Below, one piece after another: positions 1 to 6,448 of a stretch of 37,050 bases of DNA (positions are counted from its first letter, which is position 1; each line of letters opens with the position of its first letter). The notes under the pieces were generated by a model. That model was not told the DNA's origin. It made no database searches and was given only the letters and a program-made list of their open reading frames with translations. The stretch is taken from NCBI GenBank assembly GCA_016190825.1, contig JACPPV010000005.1, positions 1-37,050 on the forward strand, read 5' to 3'. Position numbers and translations under genes: made by a program. The stretch is from Chloroflexota bacterium (GTDB lineage Bacteria > Chloroflexota > Dehalococcoidia > Dehalococcoidales > UBA2162).

Positions 1-178
1 AGCTCATAGAGAGCTTGCCGAAGTTCTGCATGGCTGCAAGGGTAAAGCGGCTATTTCGGGTTATCGATGTAATATTATGGATGAGCTATACCGTGATTGG
101 CGTCGCTACGATGCTACACCCAAGAATTGCCATTCAGTCAAGGAGCCTCGACAGGAAGCCCTTTGGATGAACTACTAG
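1..178 (+). CDS. D12-class N6-adenine DNA methyltransferase, C-terminal fragment (cut by window edge)
   Basis: The frame read from base 2 is open for 58 codons to a TAG at 176-178 and has no start inside the window, so this is the 3' end of a longer gene. The visible residues include LAEVLHGCKGKAAISGYRCN, DELYRDWRRYD and a final EALWMNY. They match the C-terminal part of Dam-like (D12 class) adenine methyltransferases, where a conserved SGY motif and a late E-x-LW-N motif occur. The gene ends 11 bases before the restriction endonuclease start. That spacing points to a restriction-modification operon in which this enzyme protects host DNA. Its recognition site cannot be read from the fragment. 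Confidence 0.75.
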   Translation, partial: AHRELAEVLHGCKGKAAISGYRCNIMDELYRDWRRYDATPKNCHSVKEPRQEALWMNY

Positions 179-189
179 AAGATAGACCC

Positions 190-1275
190 ATGCCCATAGA
201 TTACAAAAAAGCACAAGAAATTCTGAAAACATTATTTTCTAAAGCAGAAGCTGACTATTTGCAAGGTGTCCAAAGAAAGGCTACTGCATCTATCGTTACA
301 GCTTGTAATGCCGTCTTCGAATCCGGGACCCAAGCTTATCGTGAGGTACTTCTTGGTTGTGCAATCGCTAGGATTCAGGATAAAAGCATCAACATTCGAC
401 ATCCCTATTTGGACCAAAGCCAGCACGCTTTTAGTGGGCGTAGTCTTGATGAAAGAGTTGTTAATCCCTTCCTGCAGAGCAAACGTATTCCTTGCTCCAA
501 AGGCCCTTACTTAAGTGTCTTTCGTCGCTCGATAAGATTCGATGAGAATACCAGAGTGGGCTTGAGGGACGCCAAAGGTTATGATGCGTTTCTGAGTCTT
601 CTCTCCTTCTTGGAATCCATTTCGGAAGATACCCGACTGCTAGACTTTTTGTCTTATCTTCTTTATCGTTTTGTTCAGTTGCGAGAGTCTTCACTGGTCA
701 AGCTTTCAAAAGTTCAGAGAATTAGTCTGGAACAATATGATAAGCTCATAACAGGATTGCTTAATGTACCGAGCGGGGGCAGAATGCCAGTACTCCTGGT
801 GGTTGCCGCTTTTGGTACGATAAAGGATTTCTTTAAGATTGATTGGGAAGTTTCTTGGCAGGGCATAAATGTAGCTGATGCAGCTTCTGGTGTTGGTGGA
901 GACATTACTATAAAAAGCGCGGATAACATCTTGATGGCTGCAGAAGTCACAGAACGTCCTTTGGATAAAGAGCGAATTCTAGCTACCTTTAACACGAAAA
1001 TTGTATCCGCCGGGATAGAGGACTATTTGTTTTTCGTGAAGAAGGCAGAGATTCCGGAAGAAGTCAGGCTACAGGCCCGCCAATATTTTGCACAAGGCCA
1101 TGAGATAAACTTTGCAGATATTAAGAATTGGATACTAATGTCCCTTTCTACGATGGGAACAGCAGGTCGGAGCATCTTCAATAGTAGACTTATGGACTTA
1201 TTGGATGCCCAAGATATTCCGAAAGCCCTTAAAGTAAAGTGGAATGAACAAATTGAGGAAATCACCAGTCTATAA
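190..1275 (+). CDS. SacI-family type II restriction endonuclease
   Basis: The protein has 361 residues from the ATG at 190. An in-frame ATG at 97 lies inside the methyltransferase gene and is unlikely to be used. The C-terminal half carries the stretch WEVSWQGINVADAASGVGGD followed by ITIKSADNILMAAEVTERP and ATFNTKI, which I recognise as the signature of the SacI restriction endonuclease family. Its D...E-x-T arrangement could be the nuclease centre (inference). Length fits the family, which is about 350-360 residues. It lies just downstream of a methyltransferase, as expected for a type II system. Base composition is visibly more AT-rich than the purine genes that follow, consistent with recent acquisition. 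Specificity is not provable here; SacI itself cuts GAGCTC. Confidence 0.75.
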   Translation: MPIDYKKAQEILKTLFSKAEADYLQGVQRKATASIVTACNAVFESGTQAYREVLLGCAIARIQDKSINIRHPYLDQSQHAFSGRSLDERVVNPFLQSKRIPCSKGPYLSVFRRSIRFDENTRVGLRDAKGYDAFLSLLSFLESISEDTRLLDFLSYLLYRFVQLRESSLVKLSKVQRISLEQYDKLITGLLNVPSGGRMPVLLVVAAFGTIKDFFKIDWEVSWQGINVADAASGVGGDITIKSADNILMAAEVTERPLDKERILATFNTKIVSAGIEDYLFFVKKAEIPEEVRLQARQYFAQGHEINFADIKNWILMSLSTMGTAGRSIFNSRLMDLLDAQDIPKALKVKWNEQIEEITSL

Positions 1276-1294
1276 TCAGAATCTTGGAGTCTTT

Positions 1295-1328
1295 GACCCT
1301 GAAACTTCTCGTCATCGGCTCGGGCGCC
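1295..1328 (+). repeat. Duplicated 5' fragment of purD (copy 1)
   Basis: These 34 bases match 1818-1851, the beginning of purD, at 33 of 34 positions; the only difference is C versus T inside the GTCATC/GTCATT codons. The fragment sits between the endonuclease gene and the toxin-antitoxin pair. Translated, it reads LKLLVIGSGA and then leaves the purD frame. A TTG at 1293 shortly after a GGAG at 1286-1289 could be the original purD start, a codon context missing from the downstream copy. Confidence 0.85.
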
Positions 1329-1360
1329 GGGTGGGAGTGCTCGGTTCGAAGGAGGTAGCA

Positions 1361-1555
1361 ATGACCACGCTGAAAAAGGAAAGATTCATTACCGATAATA
1401 AGGGCAGAAGGAAGGCAGTAATCCTGGACATCAAGCTTTACCAGGAGATGTTGGAGGACTTGGAAGACCTGCGGCTTCTGGCAGAAAGGCAGGATGAGCC
1501 AACCAGTTCCCTCGAAGAAGTGGAAAAAAGGTTAAAGGCCAGTGGCCTCTTATGA
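1361..1555 (+). CDS. RelB/Phd-like antitoxin
   Basis: This is a 64-residue acidic protein starting at ATG 1361, with a clear GGAGG at 1351-1355. The N-terminal part (TLKKERFITDNKGRRKAVIL) is the short beta-strand DNA-binding start seen in Phd/YefM/RelB-like antitoxins. It is followed by an acidic helix (YQEMLEDLEDLRLLAERQ) and a C-terminal tail likely to wrap the toxin. The last 14 bases overlap the GTG start of the RelE-like toxin, the usual coupled arrangement. By family knowledge it neutralises the toxin and represses its own promoter as a complex. No operator is obvious in the short upstream gap, which is filled by the purD fragment. Confidence 0.85.
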   Translation: MTTLKKERFITDNKGRRKAVILDIKLYQEMLEDLEDLRLLAERQDEPTSSLEEVEKRLKASGLL

Positions 1556-1802
1556 AGTCAGGATGGCTCGCTCGGCGGAGAAAGAACTATCGTCTTTGCC
1601 CAAGCCTCTCGTGAGTGTTCTCTGGCAGCGAATTAGAAGTTTGGCTGAGCAACCAAGACCGGCGCAGTCGAAAAGACTGAAAGGCGCTGAAAGGGCTCAT
1701 CGGCTTCGGGTCAGGGATTATCGTATCATTTACAATATCGATGACGATCAAAAACTGGTTATCGTAAAAGCTGTCAGACATAGAAGAGATGCGTATCGTT
1801 AA
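1542..1802 (+). CDS. RelE/ParE-family toxin
   Basis: The protein has 86 residues from a GTG at 1542 inside the antitoxin gene. It shows the RelE fold signature: YEVRMARSAEKELSSLP at the start, a central RLKGAERAHRLRVRDYRIIY and the closing VKAVRHRRDAYR with its basic and Tyr residues. RelE-type members cut mRNA on the ribosome, while ParE-type members poison gyrase. The RVRDYRIIY and RHRRDAY pattern favours the RelE side, but this is inference. Its 3' end overlaps the possible ATG start of purD at 1789 by 14 bases, so translation of an essential-pathway gene may be coupled to the toxin gene. Confidence 0.88.
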   Translation: MASYEVRMARSAEKELSSLPKPLVSVLWQRIRSLAEQPRPAQSKRLKGAERAHRLRVRDYRIIYNIDDDQKLVIVKAVRHRRDAYR

Positions 1803-3084
1803 TCGCGGGAGGTCCAAGACCCTGAAACTTCTCGTCATTGGCTCGGGCGCCAGGGAGCACGCCCTCGTCTGGAAGCTGGCGCAGAGCCCAAAAGTAGCTG
1901 AAATCTTCGCCGCGCCGGGGAACGCCGGGACAGCTCAACTTGGTCGTAACCTGGACTTAACCGCCAGTGATTTTGCCGGGCTGGCAAAGGCGGCGCGGGA
2001 AAACAAAATCGACCTCGTGGTGGTGGGGCCGGAAAACCCGCTTGCTGACGGCATTGTCGACCATTTCCAGTCGCTCGGCATCCCCATCTTCGGCCCCAAT
2101 AAGAAGGCGGCGCAAATTGAAGCCAGCAAGGTCTTCGCCAAGGAGCTTTGTTTCAAACATAGCCTCCCCTGCGCCAGGAGTGCCACCTTCACCGACTACG
2201 AGCAGGCAAGGCAATACGTCAAACGGCAGACCCCACCTATCGTGGTCAAGGCGGACGGACTAGCGGCGGGAAAGGGGGTGGTCGTAGCCGAATCAACAGA
2301 GCAAGCGCTTGACGCCCTCGCCAGCTTCATGGCGGCAAGAACCCTGGGGGCGGCCGGGCAAAGGGTAATTATAGAAGAGTGCCTTTTGGGCAAGGAAGTT
2401 AGCGTCCTCGCCTTTACCGACGGCAGAACGATCGTCCCCATGGTGCCCGCCTGCGATTACAAGCGTGCGTTTGACGACAACAAAGGCCCCAATACCGGGG
2501 GGATGGGCGCCTACAGCCCACCCGATTTTTACTCACCTGAGCTCGGGGGAATGGTCCTTCGCATGATTTTGCAGCCGACTGTTGAGGCCATAGACAAGGA
2601 AGGCAGCCCATATAAAGGCGTTCTTTACGCCGGGCTGATGCTTACCAACGATGGCCCAAAAGTGTTAGAATTTAATGCGAGGTTCGGCGATCCTGAAACG
2701 CAAGTCATCCTGCCCCGGCTGAAAACTGACCTGGTAGATATCATGCTAGCAGTGATAGAGGGTAAGCTCGACCATCTTAAAGTGGAATGGAGCGAAGATG
2801 CCTGCGTGGGCGTGGTAATAGCATCCGAGGGCTACCCGGGGCAGTATGAGATCGGCCTGCCGATTACCGGGCTGGACACGCTGGAGAGGGATGTGCTGGT
2901 CTTTCACGCTGGCACGAAAGCCGGACCAGAGCCGGGGCAGGTGCTGACCAACGGAGGCCGGGTTCTGACAGTGGTGGCTACCGGCAGAAATCTTGCCGAA
3001 GCCAGGTCAAGAGTTTACTCGAATATCTCGAAGATACAGTTCGAGGGCAGCCACTATCGGACGGATATAGCCGTGCTAAAGTAA
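1789..3084 (+). CDS. purD: Phosphoribosylamine-glycine ligase (GARS)
   Basis: This ATP-grasp enzyme joins glycine to phosphoribosylamine in step two of purine synthesis, in the cytoplasm. Visible motifs are GSGAREHALVWKL near the start, VVVGPENPLADGIVD, VVKADGLAAGKGVVVA (ATP binding), GPNTGGMGAYSPP and LEFNARFGDPETQ (metal and ATP site). Length from ATG 1789 is 431 residues. The conserved domain begins at KLLVIGSGA, encoded from 1825. The codon in the expected initiator place (1822) is CTG, preceded by GGGAGG at 1807-1812 with ideal spacing. So either CTG 1822 is used, or the protein carries an 11-residue extension from ATG 1789 inside the toxin gene. It is the first gene of a purD-purE-purB run. 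Confidence 0.95.
   Translation: MRIVNRGRSKTLKLLVIGSGAREHALVWKLAQSPKVAEIFAAPGNAGTAQLGRNLDLTASDFAGLAKAARENKIDLVVVGPENPLADGIVDHFQSLGIPIFGPNKKAAQIEASKVFAKELCFKHSLPCARSATFTDYEQARQYVKRQTPPIVVKADGLAAGKGVVVAESTEQALDALASFMAARTLGAAGQRVIIEECLLGKEVSVLAFTDGRTIVPMVPACDYKRAFDDNKGPNTGGMGAYSPPDFYSPELGGMVLRMILQPTVEAIDKEGSPYKGVLYAGLMLTNDGPKVLEFNARFGDPETQVILPRLKTDLVDIMLAVIEGKLDHLKVEWSEDACVGVVIASEGYPGQYEIGLPITGLDTLERDVLVFHAGTKAGPEPGQVLTNGGRVLTVVATGRNLAEARSRVYSNISKIQFEGSHYRTDIAVLK
1818..1851 (+). repeat. Duplicated 5' fragment of purD (copy 2, in the gene)
   Basis: This is the in-gene partner of 1295-1328, identical at 33 of 34 positions. The two copies are direct repeats that bracket the toxin-antitoxin pair exactly. 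Confidence 0.85.
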
Positions 3085-3096
3085 CAGGTAGCAAGG

Positions 3097-3594
3097 GACA
3101 AGTGGCAAATAGCCAATGAGTGCTGATCTAGATAAAATCATCAAATGGGCGTACTTTGACTACGGCGTTGGCGGTTTTCTGTCAGAGGAAGAATTCGCGC
3201 GGTTTGTGAACGAATCTTATGATGTGATTGTGCAGAGCGCAAAGAAAGGCAGTCCCATTTTTTATGGGCAGTTGCCCTGTTTTGACCTGCTGCGTGGTCG
3301 GTTTGGTGACGGAGTACGGAAGGTTATTGGAATGGTGGTCGGAGCCTGTAGCGAATACGATGTGGCTAACGGACGCCCTCCCATATCTGCAATTGTCGTC
3401 ACTCAAGATACTGCTCAGCCTGGAGAAGGGTTCTACGGGCTGTCTACAATAGCTGATGATCTGTCCACACGCAGATGGGAATCACGCGGTCGTAAACCGT
3501 CACCATCTGTTATTAGGGAGAGCGCAATATTTTGGTTGGAGCAGGTACAGAAAGTTTTCGAATGTTGGAAAGGTAAATGATCATGCCACTTGTC
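3097..3594. repeat. 11-base inverted repeat flanking the gene at 3116
   Basis: GACAAGTGGCA at 3097-3107 is the perfect reverse complement of TGCCACTTGTC at 3584-3594. The pair encloses the unknown gene between purD and purE. The right arm forms the first codons of purE. This could be the ends of an inserted cassette or chance. Confidence 0.5.
3116..3580 (+). CDS. Conserved protein of unknown function between purD and purE
   Basis: This 154-residue soluble protein has no membrane segment and I cannot assign a function. The middle reads GQLPCFDLLRGRFGDGVRKV then a central GACSEYDVANGRPPISAIVV and QPGEGFYGL. A PP-[IL]-[SN]-AIVV ... PG-x-GF pattern like this recurs in uncharacterised proteins near restriction and mobile genes; that recollection is not a proven assignment. 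An amphipathic C-terminal helix (ESAIFWLEQVQKVFECW) closes the protein. No good ribosome site precedes ATG 3116. Its stop overlaps an in-frame ATG of purE (ATGA at 3577). Codon use is more AT-rich than purD and purB, and an inverted repeat flanks it, suggesting insertion into a purine operon. Confidence 0.7.
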   Translation: MSADLDKIIKWAYFDYGVGGFLSEEEFARFVNESYDVIVQSAKKGSPIFYGQLPCFDLLRGRFGDGVRKVIGMVVGACSEYDVANGRPPISAIVVTQDTAQPGEGFYGLSTIADDLSTRRWESRGRKPSPSVIRESAIFWLEQVQKVFECWKGK

Positions 3595-4038
3595 GGCGTG
3601 GTAATGGGAAGCAAATCAGACGCTGAGGCCGTAAAGCCGATGCTTGAGGCGCTGCAAAGCCTCGGCATCAGCTATGAGGTCAACGTTATTTCAGCTCACC
3701 GCACCCCGGAAAAGGCGCGGCAATACGGACTGGAAGCGCGTGGCAAGGGAATCGAGGTCATTATCGCCGCTGCCGGAGCTGCCGCCCATCTGCCCGGCGT
3801 GCTGGCAAGCTGGACTACGTTGCCTGTTATCGGCGTACCTCTGACGGGCAGCGAGTTGAAGGGGGTTGATGCCCTCTACTCCATTGTCCAGATGCCGGCG
3901 GGGATTCCCGTCGCCGCGGTCGCCATCGGTAACGCCGGGGCGAGGAACGCCGCCTACCTCGCTGCCGAAATACTCGGGCTGAAACATGAAGATATCAGGA
4001 AAGCCTACGAAAAGTACCGGAGCGACCTTCAAGCCTAA
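3583..4038 (+). CDS. purE: N5-carboxyaminoimidazole ribonucleotide mutase (class I PurE)
   Basis: PurE moves the carboxyl group of N5-CAIR to give CAIR in purine synthesis. The glycine-rich start VGVVMGSKSDAE, then VISAHRTPEKA (catalytic His region) and AGAAAHLPGVLAS are the family hallmarks, and length (151 residues) is normal for the small bacterial enzyme. I chose ATG 3583, which gives the usual MPLVGVVMG beginning and lies nine bases after GAAAGG at 3568-3573. ATG 3577 is an alternative that overlaps the previous stop codon. It lies 24 bases before purB. No purK, which normally supplies N5-CAIR, is visible in the window. Confidence 0.95.
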   Translation: MPLVGVVMGSKSDAEAVKPMLEALQSLGISYEVNVISAHRTPEKARQYGLEARGKGIEVIIAAAGAAAHLPGVLASWTTLPVIGVPLTGSELKGVDALYSIVQMPAGIPVAAVAIGNAGARNAAYLAAEILGLKHEDIRKAYEKYRSDLQA

Positions 4039-4062
4039 GACTCTTCAAGGAGGAAGCCAACA

Positions 4063-5412
4063 ATGATCGAACGATATTCCCGTCCCCAGATGAAACAGGT
4101 CTGGTCCGATGAAAACAAGTTCGCCAAGTGGCTTGAGGTGGAAATCGCTGTATGCGAAGCCTGGGCTGACCTCGGCGTGGTCCCCAAGAAAGCCCTGCCC
4201 AAGATCAAGCTGGCGCGGATTAACCTGAAGCGCATGGAAGAAATCCTCAAAGAGACTCACCACGATATGACGGCTTTCCTTAACTCCATTGCTGAGACCC
4301 TGGGAGAGGAATCCCGTTACATCCATCTCGGGCTTACCTCGTCCGATGTTATGGATACTGCCCTCAGCCTCCAGCTTCTCGAAGCCGCCACCCTTATCAA
4401 TCAGGATATGAAACAGCTCATCTCGGTGATAGCGGAACAGGCGATCAAACACAAGATGACCGTGATGATAGGCCGCACCCACGGCATCCACGCCGAGCCG
4501 ACCACCTTTGGCTTGAAGCTCGCGTTATGGATTGACGAGATGAACCGCAACCGCGTCAGGCTGAGTGAAGCGGTAAAAGACATCGCCGTGGGCAAGATTT
4601 CCGGGGCGGTCGGCACCTATGCCACGCTGTCTCCGCAGCTTGAAGAAAAGGCCTGCGCCCGGCTGAAGCTGGCCCCCGCTCCCGTCTCCAGCCAGATACT
4701 TCAGCGCGATCGCCATGCTCATTTCGTCACCACGCTGGCAATTATCGCCGCTTCACTCGAAAAATTCGCTACGGAGATAAGGCTGCTCCAGAAGACCGAG
4801 ACCCGCGAGGTGGAAGAGCCCTTTGATGCTGGCCAGACCGGCTCTTCAGCCATGCCTCACAAGCGCAACCCGGAGCTCTGCGAGCGTATTTGCGGGCTAT
4901 CGCGGCTGGTAAGAGGCTTTGCCATTACCTCGCTGGAGAATATCTCCCTCTGGCACGAGCGGGACATCAGCCACTCTTCCACCGAACGCATTATCCTGCC
5001 CGATGCCTGCCTCGTGGTGGACTATGTGCTGGATATGTTCACGTCTATTATGGCAAGACTGAATGTGTATCCGCGGCAGATGAAGCGGAACCTTGACCTG
5101 ACTAAAGGGCTCATCTTTTCCCAGCGGGTTATGCTGGCTTTGATAGATAAGGGATTGAGCCGGCAGAAGGCATACGGTCTGGTCCAGCGCAGCGCCATGA
5201 AATCATGGCAAACAGGGCGCAATTTTCTCACCCTGCTGAAAGCCGATGCAGAGGTCACTGACAAGTTGCCGCCGGATGAACTGGAAAAACTGTTTGATTA
5301 CCAGTACTATCTGCGCCACGTTGACGATATTTTCCATCGCCTCGGCCTGACGGAAAGACAGTGGAAGGAAAAGATCGAGCGCACTGGCGAGCTTTCGCCA
5401 AGGAAATTGTGA
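4063..5412 (+). CDS. purB: Adenylosuccinate lyase
   Basis: The protein has 449 residues. PurB removes fumarate from SAICAR and from adenylosuccinate, acting in both IMP and AMP synthesis. The fumarase/aspartase superfamily signature SSAMPHKRNPE lies in the middle (about residues 264-274). A second conserved segment TAFLNSIAETLGEESRYIHL...TSSDVMDT supplies the TSSD loop, and GRTHGIHAEPTTFG carries the conserved active-site His region. Start ATG 4063 follows a strong AAGGAGG at 4048-4054. Length and domain order are complete. It follows purE closely and probably ends the purine transcript. Confidence 0.96.
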   Translation: MIERYSRPQMKQVWSDENKFAKWLEVEIAVCEAWADLGVVPKKALPKIKLARINLKRMEEILKETHHDMTAFLNSIAETLGEESRYIHLGLTSSDVMDTALSLQLLEAATLINQDMKQLISVIAEQAIKHKMTVMIGRTHGIHAEPTTFGLKLALWIDEMNRNRVRLSEAVKDIAVGKISGAVGTYATLSPQLEEKACARLKLAPAPVSSQILQRDRHAHFVTTLAIIAASLEKFATEIRLLQKTETREVEEPFDAGQTGSSAMPHKRNPELCERICGLSRLVRGFAITSLENISLWHERDISHSSTERIILPDACLVVDYVLDMFTSIMARLNVYPRQMKRNLDLTKGLIFSQRVMLALIDKGLSRQKAYGLVQRSAMKSWQTGRNFLTLLKADAEVTDKLPPDELEKLFDYQYYLRHVDDIFHRLGLTERQWKEKIERTGELSPRKL

Positions 5413-5455
5413 CTTTCGCACACTCAAAAAGATATGACCGTACCCATCCGGCGGT

Positions 5456-6202
5456 ATGCGTGCGATGATTCTATCTCGCGTGAGTAGTTTGGGGTACAGG
5501 GGCGCCCTGGAGGTCGTCTCCGGCGTTTACCAGTTGACGGTGAAAGCCGCCAACATGATTCTGATCGCCGGGGATAAGCTGACCCTCATTGATACCGGCT
5601 TTCGCGGGAGCTCCCGACGGCTTGCAACCCTCCTCCAGTTTATCGGGCGCAGACTTGATGAACTCGAACTCATTATCATTACGCACAATCATTACGATCA
5701 CAGCGGCGGCGCGGCAGAACTGAAAAAACTGACCGGGGCTAGAGTAGCAGCCCACAACGCTGATATCGCGGGCAGTGATGAGCTAATCCCGTATCCTGAA
5801 GGGGTACGCCGATTGGTGCGGCTGCCGGTGCTATCGGCATTACGGCCCGCTTTGACCATTGGCTCCGGTACTGCCGATATCGAACTGTCCGGCGGAGAGA
5901 TGTTTGAGGCGCTGGGCGGTCTTCATATCATCCATACGCCGGGACATACGCCAGGCAGCATCTGCGTCTATGCCCCGGAGAAGAAGTTGCTCGCTGTGGG
6001 TGATGCGCTGGACAAACACGGGGGAGCTGTTTTCCCGCCGCACAAGACCACCTGCACCAATTGGCAACAGGCTCTCGAATCAGCAAGAGCCCTCTCTCAA
6101 CTTGATTGTGAAGCCCTGTGTTTCGGCCATGGCCGGCCGTTTGTCAGCAGCGTCCGGAGCAAGATGGAGAAACTCCGGGCAAGAATTGACGCGCTATCAT
6201 AG
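5456..6202 (+). CDS. Metallo-beta-lactamase-fold hydrolase
   Basis: This 248-residue protein has the MBL-fold metal ligands: THNHYDHSGG (HxHxDH), HTPGHTPGS (third His), GDALD (bridging Asp) and GHGRPF near the end (last His). The substrate is unknown. Members of this group include glyoxalase II-like thioesterases and quorum-lactone hydrolases. It has no signal peptide and is probably cytoplasmic. Several start codons cluster at the 5' end and no strong ribosome site separates them; ATG 5456 is the first, and the conserved fold starts near VSGVYQL. It sits 43 bases after purB but has no evident link to purine synthesis. Confidence 0.85.
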   Translation: MRAMILSRVSSLGYRGALEVVSGVYQLTVKAANMILIAGDKLTLIDTGFRGSSRRLATLLQFIGRRLDELELIIITHNHYDHSGGAAELKKLTGARVAAHNADIAGSDELIPYPEGVRRLVRLPVLSALRPALTIGSGTADIELSGGEMFEALGGLHIIHTPGHTPGSICVYAPEKKLLAVGDALDKHGGAVFPPHKTTCTNWQQALESARALSQLDCEALCFGHGRPFVSSVRSKMEKLRARIDALS

Positions 6203-6214
6203 GCTATGTTACGA

Positions 6215-6379
6215 TTAAATAGCCCTGAAGACGATGATCGACTGAATAGCATGGAAACGGATAAATCTGTTGTCCGGCTCAATAATCATGAAGACCACGC
6301 CGCTCACCCACCATCCCACGTAGCACAGCAGCCCGGCGATATTCTCATCAAGCCCGGTGGAAGTCTTTTTTTGCTGCAT
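6215..6379 (-). CDS. Truncated DUF4870-like small membrane protein
   Basis: This 54-residue gene reads from ATG at 6379 to TAA at 6215, with GGAGGG at 6388-6393 and spacing of eight bases. The protein contains GLDENIAGLLCYVGWWVSG, then a hydrophobic run VVFMII, EPDNRFIRFHAIQS and IIVF. This matches the first half of DUF4870/Tic20-like membrane proteins, which usually reach about 110 residues with three to four membrane helices. It stops after one and a half hydrophobic segments, so it looks truncated at its 3' end next to the convergent metallo-hydrolase. It follows comEC on the same strand, 69 bases downstream. Confidence 0.65.
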   Translation of the reverse strand: MQQKKTSTGLDENIAGLLCYVGWWVSGVVFMIIEPDNRFIRFHAIQSIIVFRAI

Positions 6380-6448
6380 CGGATTGACCCTCCTTTACGC
6401 CTGAGGTTGCAGAAGTGAGCAATACGCCGTTTTCTTGGTCTCCAGACA

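Noticed and set aside
6206-6418. Open frame of 70 codons on the + strand after the metallo-hydrolase
   Set aside because: The opposite strand holds a better supported gene with a ribosome site and a DUF4870-like sequence.
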